Assembly (NCBI RefSeq): GCF_002028425.1
Contig: NZ_CP020042.1
Location: 496,001-560,000 of the forward strand
Direction of reading: 5' to 3'
Length of the DNA stretch: 64,000 nucleotides
From: Streptomyces katrae
Lineage (GTDB): Bacteria > Actinomycetota > Actinomycetes > Streptomycetales > Streptomycetaceae
Below the pieces are notes generated by a model that saw only the letters and a list, made by a program, of their open reading frames with translations, did no database searches and was not told where the DNA came from. This document shows positions 1-8,305 of the stretch, one piece after another (position 1 is the first letter of the stretch; each line of letters starts with the position of its first letter). Both the position numbers and the translations under genes were made by a program.

Positions 1-861
<861 letters not shown>

Positions 862-886
862 CGTCCTCCCGCCGGGGGCCCGTCGC

Positions 887-1576
887 CTATGTCCTGGCGG
901 CGGGCCCCCTGCGGTAGGACCGGCGGACGAGGGCGGCGAGGGCCAGCCAGGCGGTGGCGAGGAGCCAGCCGCCGAGCACGTCGGAGGGCCAGTGCACGCC
1001 GAGGTAGACCCGGCTCAGGCCCACCGCCGCCCCCCAGAGGACGATCAGCGCGGCGGCGGCGGTCCTGGCCGGGCCCGGCGAGCCGCGCAGGGCCAGCGCC
1101 ACGAGCAGGAGTCCCGCGGTCAGGGCGCCGGTCGTGGCGTGGCCGGACGGGAAGGACCAGTTCGCGGCATGGGTGGCCCAGTCGGCGGCCGGAGGCCTCG
1201 GCCGGGCGACGAGCGACATCAGCGCGCGCCGCACCCCCTGCCCGAGGGCCAGGCACAGCGCGAGCCCGGCCACGGTGGCGAGCCGGTCCCGGACGGCGCG
1301 GCCGGCGTAGAGGCCCGCGAGGACGACCAGGGCGTACGGCCAGACCCCGGTACCGGTCGCCGTGACGGCCCGGGCCACGTCCAGGGCGGCGGGCGGGCGG
1401 TGTGCCAGGGACCAGGCGTGCGGGCCGGTGTCGAAGGGCAGCGGCCGGGCCGCCGCCAGGATCACCCACAGCGTGAGCAGCGCGAAGGCGGCCGAGGCGG
1501 CGAGGGCCGTCCGGGCGGCCGGGGTGAGGCCCCGCAGGCCGGCCGGGGGCCGTCCGTCGGGGGCGGGGCCGTCCAT
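887..1576 (-). CDS. PAP2-superfamily membrane phosphatase
   Basis: The 229-residue product has about five to six hydrophobic helices and the phosphatidic acid phosphatase 2 signature in order: a first motif ending RPRP, PSGH in the middle, and SRVYLGVHWPSD as the last motif with the catalytic His. The family dephosphorylates lipid phosphates or undecaprenyl pyrophosphate at the membrane. The first motif is normally KxxxxxxRP; here the lysine position reads Met (MSLVARPRP), which may weaken phosphate binding. ATG start at 1576. It converges on the upstream hydrolase gene and has its own unit. The actual lipid substrate is unknown. Confidence 0.85.
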   Translation of the reverse strand: MDGPAPDGRPPAGLRGLTPAARTALAASAAFALLTLWVILAAARPLPFDTGPHAWSLAHRPPAALDVARAVTATGTGVWPYALVVLAGLYAGRAVRDRLATVAGLALCLALGQGVRRALMSLVARPRPPAADWATHAANWSFPSGHATTGALTAGLLLVALALRGSPGPARTAAAALIVLWGAAVGLSRVYLGVHWPSDVLGGWLLATAWLALAALVRRSYRRGPAART

Positions 1577-1715
1577 GCGCGCCGCCTCTCGGAATCCTGG
1601 CGGGGCGCGGCGGGCGGGGCCCGTCCGGCGCCCCGTCGTACGGGGTCCACCGCACTTTAGTACTGGGCGCGGGTGACGGCCGTGACCGGGGGGACGGGAG
1701 AGGGGTGGGTGCCCG

Positions 1716-2240
1716 TCAGAGGGTGATCCAGTAGCGGCGCTTGGGGCCGATCAGGGTCTCGCGTATGTCCTCCAGGACGCCGCCGGAGCCCTCGATGGTG
1801 CGCTCCGAGGGCTCGTTGCCGGGGTCGCAGGTCAGCAGGACCCGGTCCATGCCCATCAGCCGGGCCTCGTAGAGGACCTGGCCCAGCGCCCAGCCGGCCA
1901 GGCCGCGCCGGCGCGCCGACGGGCGGACGCTGTAGCCGATGTGGCCGCCGGCGTCGAGGAGGAAGGCGTTGAGGTAGTGGCGCAGGTCGATGGCGCCCAG
2001 GTAGGTGTCGCCTTCGGCGATCCACCAGTAGGTGGCGTGGACGCGGCCCTGTTCGACCGCCGTCGTGCGGTCCGCCTGGCGGCGCAGGCGCTCGGTCCAG
2101 GCGGCGAACCCCTCGGCGGTCTCCACGTCGTCGTCGGAGCCCAGTCCGGCGCCGTCCATGTGGGGGTCGGCGCCCCATTCCGCCCGCGCGTCGAGCCAGG
2201 AGGAGTGCAGGTGGGGAGAGGGGGCGATCAGTTCGGGCAT
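1716..2240 (-). CDS. GNAT-family N-acetyltransferase
   Basis: The 174-residue protein fits a single GNAT domain. The acetyl-CoA-binding region is SVRPSARRRGLAGWALGQ (R/Q-x-x-G-x-A variant), followed by a C-terminal part with DPGNEPSERTIEGSGG, where an Asn/Ser before a helix is typical of the family. The central GDTYLGAIDLRHYLN strand is like uncharacterised Streptomyces acetyltransferases. ATG start at 2240. It is transcribed divergently from the peptidase lipoprotein gene at 2414. Substrate unknown. Confidence 0.85.
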   Translation of the reverse strand: MPELIAPSPHLHSSWLDARAEWGADPHMDGAGLGSDDDVETAEGFAAWTERLRRQADRTTAVEQGRVHATYWWIAEGDTYLGAIDLRHYLNAFLLDAGGHIGYSVRPSARRRGLAGWALGQVLYEARLMGMDRVLLTCDPGNEPSERTIEGSGGVLEDIRETLIGPKRRYWITL

Positions 2241-2413
2241 ACCCCGACCGTAACAGTGCGGTCGTCGCGGTATTCAGGAGCATGCGGTCCCGCCCGTGCT
2301 CCTCCCCCGCCGGCTCGGCCCACCCCCGGGCGATGCGGCCGCGACGCGATCGGATAGTTTGCCACCCGTTTACCCGAAGGCACCGCAACGCCCGCGCCCC
2401 CAGGAGCTCCCGC

Positions 2414-3991
2414 ATGCCCCACCCCATACGCCGCCCCGTACGGACGGCCGTCGTGGCCGCCGCCGCGCTGCTGGCGGTCCCCGTCCTGGCGGCCTGCGAC
2501 GGCGGCGCCAAGGCCCCGGCGGCGATGAAGCCCTCGGCCTCCGCCAGCGCCCCCGCCCCCACCGCGCCGGCGGCGCTGCCCGCCGCCCTGACCGGGCAGC
2601 GGCCGGGCTGGGCCCCGTGCCCGGCGCCCTCGGCGGCGCAGGGCGGCGGCAAGGCCCCGGGCGGGGACTGGGAGTGCGCGACGATGAAGGCGCCCCTGGA
2701 CTACGCCAAGCCCGACGGCGAGACCCTGGACGTGGCGCTGATCCGCAAGAAGGCCACCGACGCGGGCAAGCGTCTTGGCTCGCTGGTCTACAACTTCGGC
2801 GGCCCCGGCGCCTCCGGCGTCAAGACCCTCCCGCACGCGGCGGACCACTACGAGAAGCTGGGCGCCGTCTACGACCTGGTGAGCTTCGACCCGCGCGGCG
2901 TGGGCAACACCGCCCCCGTCGTCTGTCTGGACGACAAGGCCCTGGACGCGGGGCCCGCGCCCTCCGGCGACGACCCCCTCGCCCCCGTCCGCACGTACAC
3001 CGAGGCCTGCCGGCGCAACTCGGCGAAGCTCCTCCCCCACGTCGGCACGGCCGACACCGCACGGGACATGGACCTGATGCGGCAGGTGCTCGGCGACGCG
3101 AAGCTGAACTACTTCGGCATCTCCTACGGCACCCAGCTGGGCGGCGTCTACGCCCACCTGTTCCCGAAGAACGTCGGCCGCACCGTGTTCGACGCCGTGG
3201 TCGACCCCACCTCCGACGAGCTCCAGGCGAGCCTCGGCCAGGCCAGGGGGTTCCAGCAGGCGCTGGAGCACGCCATGGAGTTCTGCCGCGAGAAGTACGC
3301 CGCCAAGTGCCCCACGGGCGCCGGCACCGACGAGGGCAACCGCCGGATCGGCGAGCTGCTGAAGAAGCTGGAGACGGAGCCCGCCCCCACCAAGAGCGGC
3401 CGCAAGCTCACCTCCGACCTCGCGCTCACCGGCATCGCCGCCAGCCTCTACGACAAGCGGACCTGGGACTACCTCGTCCAGAGCCTGGCCGAGCTGCAAC
3501 AGCGCGGCACCGGGAACAACCTGCTCGCCATCGCCGACGCCTACAGCGGGCGCGGCGCGGACGGCCACTACGACAACACCGACGCCGCGCACACCGCGAT
3601 CGGCTGCGCCGACACCAGCCGCCGCTACACGGTGCCGGAGATGCGGGCCCAGGAGCCCGCCTTCCGCTCGGCCTCCCCGGTCTTCGGGCCGTCCATGGCC
3701 AAGGGCCTGCTCGTCTGCACCGACTGGCCGGTGCGCGGCACGTCCGACAAGCCGCAGGTGGCCGCCGAGGGCGCGGCCCCGATCCTCGTCATCGGCAACA
3801 CCGGCGACCCGGCCACCCCGGTCGAGGGCGCGAAGCGGATGGCCGACGCGCTCGGCCGGGGCGTCGGCGTCAGCCTGACGGTGAAGGGCGAGGGGCACGG
3901 GGTCTACGGCAAGGACGCCTGCGCGACCAAGGCGGTCGACGCGTTCCTCGTCGACGGCACCGCTCCGGCGGACGGGACCGTCTGCTCCTGA
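2414..3991 (+). CDS. Secreted alpha/beta-hydrolase lipoprotein, tripeptidyl aminopeptidase (TAP/SlpD-E) family
   Basis: The ATG at 2414 is preceded by AGGAG at 2402-2406 and opens a signal peptide (MPHPIRRPVR then a hydrophobic run) ending in the lipobox VLAAC, so the 525-residue mature protein is probably membrane-anchored outside the cell. The alpha/beta-hydrolase core has the nucleophile elbow GISYG, an Asp in NTGDPATP and the catalytic His in GEGHGVYG, with the extra C-terminal TAP-like domain. Family members remove tripeptides from peptide N-termini in Streptomyces. An Ala/Pro-rich linker follows the lipobox. The open frame extends upstream to 2282 but lacks a signal sequence there. Confidence 0.93.
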   Translation: MPHPIRRPVRTAVVAAAALLAVPVLAACDGGAKAPAAMKPSASASAPAPTAPAALPAALTGQRPGWAPCPAPSAAQGGGKAPGGDWECATMKAPLDYAKPDGETLDVALIRKKATDAGKRLGSLVYNFGGPGASGVKTLPHAADHYEKLGAVYDLVSFDPRGVGNTAPVVCLDDKALDAGPAPSGDDPLAPVRTYTEACRRNSAKLLPHVGTADTARDMDLMRQVLGDAKLNYFGISYGTQLGGVYAHLFPKNVGRTVFDAVVDPTSDELQASLGQARGFQQALEHAMEFCREKYAAKCPTGAGTDEGNRRIGELLKKLETEPAPTKSGRKLTSDLALTGIAASLYDKRTWDYLVQSLAELQQRGTGNNLLAIADAYSGRGADGHYDNTDAAHTAIGCADTSRRYTVPEMRAQEPAFRSASPVFGPSMAKGLLVCTDWPVRGTSDKPQVAAEGAAPILVIGNTGDPATPVEGAKRMADALGRGVGVSLTVKGEGHGVYGKDACATKAVDAFLVDGTAPADGTVCS

Positions 3992-4022
3992 GTTCCGCTT
4001 TGCCCCCTGTTCGGGCCTTTGC

Positions 4023-4058
4023 CCCGGCACCCGTACCGACCTGTGTTCGGGTGCCGGG
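4023..4058 (+). terminator. Stem-loop after the peptidase gene
   Basis: An 11-bp perfect inverted repeat (CCCGGCACCCG at 4023-4033 and its complement at 4048-4058) encloses a 14-nt loop, 31 bases after the peptidase stop. There is no T-run, as is common for Streptomyces terminators. It separates the peptidase from the small gene at 4123. Confidence 0.55.
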
Positions 4059-4122
4059 ATTCCGCCACCTACACTTGTGCCGCCCGGCCGCCGGTGCCGG
4101 CTTCAGGGGAGCGACGTCCTAA

Positions 4123-4290
4123 GTGAGCAGCACCAGCAGTGAAGCGCCGATCTACGACCGGCTCGTACGCGAGCGAGGCGATGTGCCGGGTCAGGTCCGC
4201 CGTGAGGCGGAGGAGATCCTCCGCCACCTCGCCCAGGTGATGGCGGGCCGGCCCCCGTCGGGCGGACTGCCGGGCTGGCGCACCCACTAA
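4123..4290 (+). CDS. Small conserved-type hypothetical protein, 55 residues
   Basis: A GTG-started frame of 55 codons, ending in TAA, lies between the peptidase terminator and the SDR gene. The product begins SSTSSEAPIYDRLVRERG, is charged (many Arg/Glu), has a predicted amphipathic helix around VRREAEEILRHLAQVM, and ends GLPGWRTH. It has no membrane segment or cysteine. An AGGGGA at 4104-4109 lies rather far upstream (13 nt). Streptomyces genomes carry similar short proteins of unknown role; I infer it is real from codon bias and isolation between signals, but function is unknown. Confidence 0.6.
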   Translation: MSSTSSEAPIYDRLVRERGDVPGQVRREAEEILRHLAQVMAGRPPSGGLPGWRTH

Positions 4291-4420
4291 CCGGGCTTCA
4301 CCCCTCGCGGCTGACCCGCGCACCCGCTCCACCCCTGTCGGTTCCCGCCATGGGCGGCGGGCGGAGTGTGGGGGCGGCACACATCGGCAGACGGCGGCGG
4401 GGGTCCCTACCGTTCGGTAC

Positions 4421-5239
4421 ATGACGAGCGGATCTTCCAGCATCGCGTCCGGCGCCGGCGTGCCCGCCCCGGCGGACGGCGGCGGCCCCATGGGGCCCGG
4501 CCCCGCGGGCCGGGTGGCCCTGGTGACCGGCGGCGGCAGCGGCATCGGGCGCGCCTGCGCCGTGGCCCTGGCCGACGCCGGGGCGTTCGTGCACGTCGTG
4601 GACGTGGACGCAGACGCGGCGAAGGCCGTGGCCGCGGCCGTCGGCGGGACGGCCCACACGGCCGACCTCGCCGACCCCGCCGCCATCGACGGCCTCCCGC
4701 CCGCCGTGGACATCCTGGTCAACAGCGCGGGGCTGCAACACGTCGCCGCCATCGAGGAGTTCCCGCCCGAGCGGTTCGAGCTGATCCAGCGGGTGATGGT
4801 GCACGCCCCGTTCCTGCTGCTGCGCCGGGTGCTGCCGCACATGTACGGGCGCGGCTGGGGCCGGGTGGTCAACATCTCCAGCGTGCACGGACTGCGGGCC
4901 AGCGCCTTCAAGTCCGCCTACGTGGCGGCCAAGCACGGGCTGGAGGGCCTGAGCAAGGTCACCGCCCTGGAAGGCGCCCCGCACGGGGTGACGAGCAACT
5001 GCGTCAGCCCCGGCTACGTCCGCACCCCGCTGGTGGAGCGGCAGATCGCCGCCCAGGCCGAGGCGCACGGCATCCCCGCCGAACGGATCGTCGAGGAGGT
5101 GCTGTTGCGCGGCTCGGCCATCAAGCGGCTGATCGAGCCCGAGGAGGTGGCGGCGGTCGCCGTGTGGCTGTGCGGCCCGCACACCGCGCACGTCACCGGT
5201 GCCTCGCTGCCGATGGACGGCGGCTGGACCGCCGCCTGA
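4421..5239 (+). CDS. SDR oxidoreductase, 3-hydroxybutyrate dehydrogenase-like
   Basis: The 272-residue protein is a classical short-chain dehydrogenase. The NAD(P) site is TGGGSGIGRA near residue 35, followed by NSAGLQH, the catalytic Ser in NISSVHG, and YVAAK with active-site Tyr and Lys. The C-terminal end GASLPMDGGWTA is typical of the family, and the overall sequence is closest in style to D-3-hydroxybutyrate dehydrogenases, which interconvert 3-hydroxybutyrate and acetoacetate in PHB/ketone-body metabolism. A Gly/Pro-rich N-terminal leader of about 25 residues precedes the fold, so a later start is possible. No pathway neighbours support the substrate. Confidence 0.85.
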   Translation: MTSGSSSIASGAGVPAPADGGGPMGPGPAGRVALVTGGGSGIGRACAVALADAGAFVHVVDVDADAAKAVAAAVGGTAHTADLADPAAIDGLPPAVDILVNSAGLQHVAAIEEFPPERFELIQRVMVHAPFLLLRRVLPHMYGRGWGRVVNISSVHGLRASAFKSAYVAAKHGLEGLSKVTALEGAPHGVTSNCVSPGYVRTPLVERQIAAQAEAHGIPAERIVEEVLLRGSAIKRLIEPEEVAAVAVWLCGPHTAHVTGASLPMDGGWTAA

Positions 5240-5403
5240 CGCCCGGACGGTGTCCGGGCCGCGGCCGCCGTACCGGATCCGGCCGGGGGCACGAGCCCTT
5301 CCCGCGTCGGCCGGTGGTGGAATTCCGGCGGGCGCGGGCTTTGCGTGCGGCGCGCGCGGGGGGATCCTGGGAACGGGGCCCGGCCACGGCGAGGAGGCAG
5401 GAC

Positions 5404-5706
5404 ATGACACACGCCGAGGAGTGGAGGGTGGACCTCTACCTCGTGGAGGAGGACGGCACCACCAGGGCCCGGGCCGTGCTGGACAACGGCAGGACCACGA
5501 TCACGGGCAGCGGCCGGGCCCGGTGCAATCCGCAGGACGTGGACGTGCCCGCGATCGGCGACGAGCTGGCCGCGAGCCGGGCGATGCGCGACCTGTCCGC
5601 CCGGCTGATGCGTGCCGCCGACCGCGACCTGGCGGCGGTGGGGGCCGTGCCCGACCCGCCGCGCACCGGGTACGGCTGGCCGGACGACGCCCGCCCGGCG
5701 AAGTAG
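5404..5706 (+). CDS. DUF1876 (dsRBD-fold-like) protein
   Basis: The 100-residue protein starts at ATG 5404 after GGAGG (5393-5397 region) and matches the actinobacterial DUF1876 pattern: an N-terminal strand region EEWRVDLYLVEEDGTTRARAVL spread over residues 5-25, a central GSGRARCNPQD, and a C-terminal helix with ELAASRAMRDLS. Members are small cytoplasmic proteins of unknown function common in Streptomyces, often stress or conservon associated. It converges with hypE and is not part of the hydrogenase operon. Confidence 0.85.
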   Translation: MTHAEEWRVDLYLVEEDGTTRARAVLDNGRTTITGSGRARCNPQDVDVPAIGDELAASRAMRDLSARLMRAADRDLAAVGAVPDPPRTGYGWPDDARPAK

Positions 5707-5728
5707 CCGGGCGGGCAGCGGGTCCCGG

Positions 5729-6790
5729 TCAGCAGATGCGGGGCAGCTGCTCCCCCAGCGGCAGGTCCACCACACGGGTGCCGCCGAGGCCGGTGCGCGC
5801 CACGACCAGGCCCGGGTGGGCCTCGACGGCCTCGCCGATCACCGCCGCGTGCCGGCCCAGCGGGTGGGCGCGCATGGCGTCGAGGACGGCTTCGGCGTGC
5901 TCACGGGGGACGAAGGCGACCAGCTTGCCCTCGTTGGCGACGTAGAGCGGGTCGAGCCCGAGGATGGCGCAGGCGTTCGCCACGGCCTCCGGGACCGGGA
6001 CGCGTCCCTCGTGCAGCACGACGCCGGTGCCGGAGGCGGCCGCGATCTCGTTCAGGGCGGCGGCGAGCCCGCCGCGGGTGGGGTCGCGCAGGACGTGCAG
6101 GTCGGGGGTGACGGCGAGCATCGCGCGGACGAGACCGCCCAGGGCCGCGCAGTCGCTCTCGATGTCGACGCCGAACTCCAGCCCCTCCCGGACGCTCATG
6201 ATCGCGACCCCGTGCAGGCCGATCTCACCGCTGACGATCACCACGTCGCCCGGTACGACGCGCTGCGGGCGCAGGTCGACCCCGTCCGGGATCAGTCCGA
6301 TCCCGGCGGTGTTGACGTAGACGCCGTCCCCGTGGCCCATCTCGACGACCTTGGTGTCGCCGGTGGCCACCTCCACGCCGGCGGCCCGCGCGGCGGCGCC
6401 CATGTCCTCGGCGACCCGGGCGACGGTGGCCATCTCCACGCCTTCTTCGAGGATGAACCCGCAGGAGAGGTAGGCGGCCTGGGCACCGCCCATGGCGAGG
6501 TCGTTGACGGTGCCGTTGACGGCGAGGCCGCCGATGCTCCCGCCCGGGAAGAACAGCGGGCGCACCACGTACGAGTCGGTGGAGAAGGCCAGGCGGAGCC
6601 CGCCCACGCGCAGCGCCGCGCAGTCGCCGAGCCGGGCCAGGGCCTCGCCGCCGAAGGCGGGGGCGAACAGGTGCTGGACCAGCTCCGCCGACAGGGCTCC
6701 GCCGCCGCCGTGGCCCATCACCACGCGGGGCCGGTCGCGCAGGGGGGCCGGGCAGGTCCAGGCCGTGATGTCGAGTGCGGTCTCAGGCAA
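5729..6790 (-). CDS. hypE: Hydrogenase maturation protein HypE
   Basis: HypE carries the thiocarbamate/thiocyanate on its C-terminal cysteine, dehydrates it with ATP, and donates cyanide to the HypCD-bound iron. The 353-residue protein ends PRIC, the invariant cyanylated C-terminus, and has the AIR-synthase/PurM-like N-terminal half ([17 protein letters not shown]) with the ATP-binding C-terminal half ([10 protein letters not shown]). The start is TTG at 6790, supported by GGAGG nine bases upstream, and it overlaps the hypD stop by 8 bases. It is the last gene of the operon. Confidence 0.95.
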   Translation of the reverse strand: MPETALDITAWTCPAPLRDRPRVVMGHGGGGALSAELVQHLFAPAFGGEALARLGDCAALRVGGLRLAFSTDSYVVRPLFFPGGSIGGLAVNGTVNDLAMGGAQAAYLSCGFILEEGVEMATVARVAEDMGAAARAAGVEVATGDTKVVEMGHGDGVYVNTAGIGLIPDGVDLRPQRVVPGDVVIVSGEIGLHGVAIMSVREGLEFGVDIESDCAALGGLVRAMLAVTPDLHVLRDPTRGGLAAALNEIAAASGTGVVLHEGRVPVPEAVANACAILGLDPLYVANEGKLVAFVPREHAEAVLDAMRAHPLGRHAAVIGEAVEAHPGLVVARTGLGGTRVVDLPLGEQLPRIC

Positions 6791-7955
6791 CGGGGCTCGC
6801 CTCCAGCGGGGCGGTCGGGACGGTGGGCCGGTCCGGGGTGGTGGCGGGCCGGGCGGGGCCGGGCCCCAGGTCGAGCCGCCGGTAGAGGTAGTAGGCGGCG
6901 CAGGCGCCCTCGCTGGAGACCATGGTGGCGCCGAGCGGGCTGCGCGGGGTGCACAGGGTGCCGAAGGCCTCGCACTCGTGCGGTTTGATCAGCCCCTGGA
7001 GCACCTCGCCGCTGCGGCAGGCGGCCGGCTCGCGGGTGGTGATGCCGGTGACGCGGAAGCGGTGTTCGGCGTCGTACTCGCGGAACCGTTCGGACAGCCG
7101 CCAGCCGCTGTCCGGGATGGTCCCGATGCCGCGCCAGGCGCGGTCGGTGACCTCGAAGACGTCCGCGAGCATGGCGAGGGCGGCCGGGTTGCCCTCGGGG
7201 CGGACGGCGCGCGGGTAGGCGTTCTCGACGGTGTGCTCGCCGCGTTCCAGCTGCCGTACGGCGCGTCGTACGCCTTCGAGGATGTCCAGGGGTTCGAAGC
7301 CGGTGACGACGATCGGGACGCGGTGGCGGTCCGCCAGCTCCGGGTACTCGGCGGTGCCCATGACGCTGCACACGTGTCCGGCGGCGAGGAAGCCCTGGAC
7401 CCGGCAGCTGGGCGAGCGCATGATCGCCTCGATGGCCGGGGGGACCCGGACGTGCGAGACGAGCAGGCTGAAGTTGGTGATGCCGAGTTTCCTGGCCTGG
7501 TACACCGCCATGGCGTTGGGCGGGGCCGTGGTCTCGAAGCCGATGCCGAAGAAGACGACCTCGCGGTCGGGGTTCTGCCGGGCGGTCTTGAGGGCGTCGA
7601 GGGGCGAGTACACCACGCGTACGTCGCCGCCCTCGCCGCGGACCTGGAAGAGGTCGCGGCCGGTTCCGGGGACGCGGAGCATGTCCCCGAAGGAGCAGAA
7701 GATCACCCCGGGGCGGGAGGCGATCTCCAGGGCCTTGTCGATGACCTCGAGCGGGGTGACGCACACCGGGCAGCCGGGTCCGTGGATCAGCTCGACCTCG
7801 TCGGGCAGGAGCTGGTCGATGCCGTGCCGGATGATGGTGTGGGTCTGCCCGCCGCAGACCTCCATCAGCGCCCAGGGGCGGGTGACCGTGGCACGGATGT
7901 CGTCGAGCAGCCTGCGGGCCAGGGCGGGGTCCTGGAATTCCTCGATGTACTTCAC
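6783..7955 (-). CDS. hypD: Hydrogenase maturation protein HypD
   Basis: HypD is the Fe-S scaffold on which Fe(CN)2CO is built together with HypC. The 390-residue protein shows the conserved cysteine motifs: CGGQTH near residue 36, [10 protein letters not shown] near 65, and later [17 protein letters not shown] and EGACAAYY. The start is GTG at 7955, which overlaps the hypC stop as GTGA and is preceded by GGAAGGAAG; the open frame continues upstream through hypC in another frame and that extension is not hypD-like. It sits between hypC and hypE. Confidence 0.95.
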   Translation of the reverse strand: MKYIEEFQDPALARRLLDDIRATVTRPWALMEVCGGQTHTIIRHGIDQLLPDEVELIHGPGCPVCVTPLEVIDKALEIASRPGVIFCSFGDMLRVPGTGRDLFQVRGEGGDVRVVYSPLDALKTARQNPDREVVFFGIGFETTAPPNAMAVYQARKLGITNFSLLVSHVRVPPAIEAIMRSPSCRVQGFLAAGHVCSVMGTAEYPELADRHRVPIVVTGFEPLDILEGVRRAVRQLERGEHTVENAYPRAVRPEGNPAALAMLADVFEVTDRAWRGIGTIPDSGWRLSERFREYDAEHRFRVTGITTREPAACRSGEVLQGLIKPHECEAFGTLCTPRSPLGATMVSSEGACAAYYLYRRLDLGPGPARPATTPDRPTVPTAPLEASPVA

Positions 7956-8305
7956 TGCCCCACTTCCTTCCGCGTCGCCGCCGCCTCGGCCGGGCGGCCT
8001 TCGCCGTCGTCCTCCCCGAAGGGGCCCTCCTCGTCGCCGAACCGGGCCGCCTGCTCCCACGGGTCACCGAACTCCTCCTGGAGCATGCCGAGTTCGGCGA
8101 ACAGGCCGAGGGTCTTGCGGGCCGACTCCTCGTCGAGCCGCTGGAGGGCGAAGCCCACGTGCACGATGGCGTACTCCCCCACCCGGAGGTCCGGAAGGTA
8201 CTCCAGGCACACCTCCTTCTGTACGCCGCCGAAGTCGACGGTGGCCATGCGGGTGCCGTCCCTCTCCCCGATCTCAAGCACTCTGCCGGGTACCGCCAGG
8301 CACAT
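7952..8305 (-). CDS. hypC: Hydrogenase maturation chaperone HypC, with C-terminal extension
   Basis: HypC binds HypD and carries the iron precursor to the large subunit through its N-terminal Cys. The sequence starts MCLAVPG, the family hallmark, followed by [10 protein letters not shown] and [13 protein letters not shown]. The protein has 117 residues, longer than the usual 75-95; the additional C-terminal 30 or so residues are acidic and Gly/Ala-rich and look unstructured. It overlaps hypF by 32 bases upstream and hypD as GTGA downstream, implying coupled translation. Confidence 0.95.
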   Translation of the reverse strand: MCLAVPGRVLEIGERDGTRMATVDFGGVQKEVCLEYLPDLRVGEYAIVHVGFALQRLDEESARKTLGLFAELGMLQEEFGDPWEQAARFGDEEGPFGEDDGEGRPAEAAATRKEVGQ

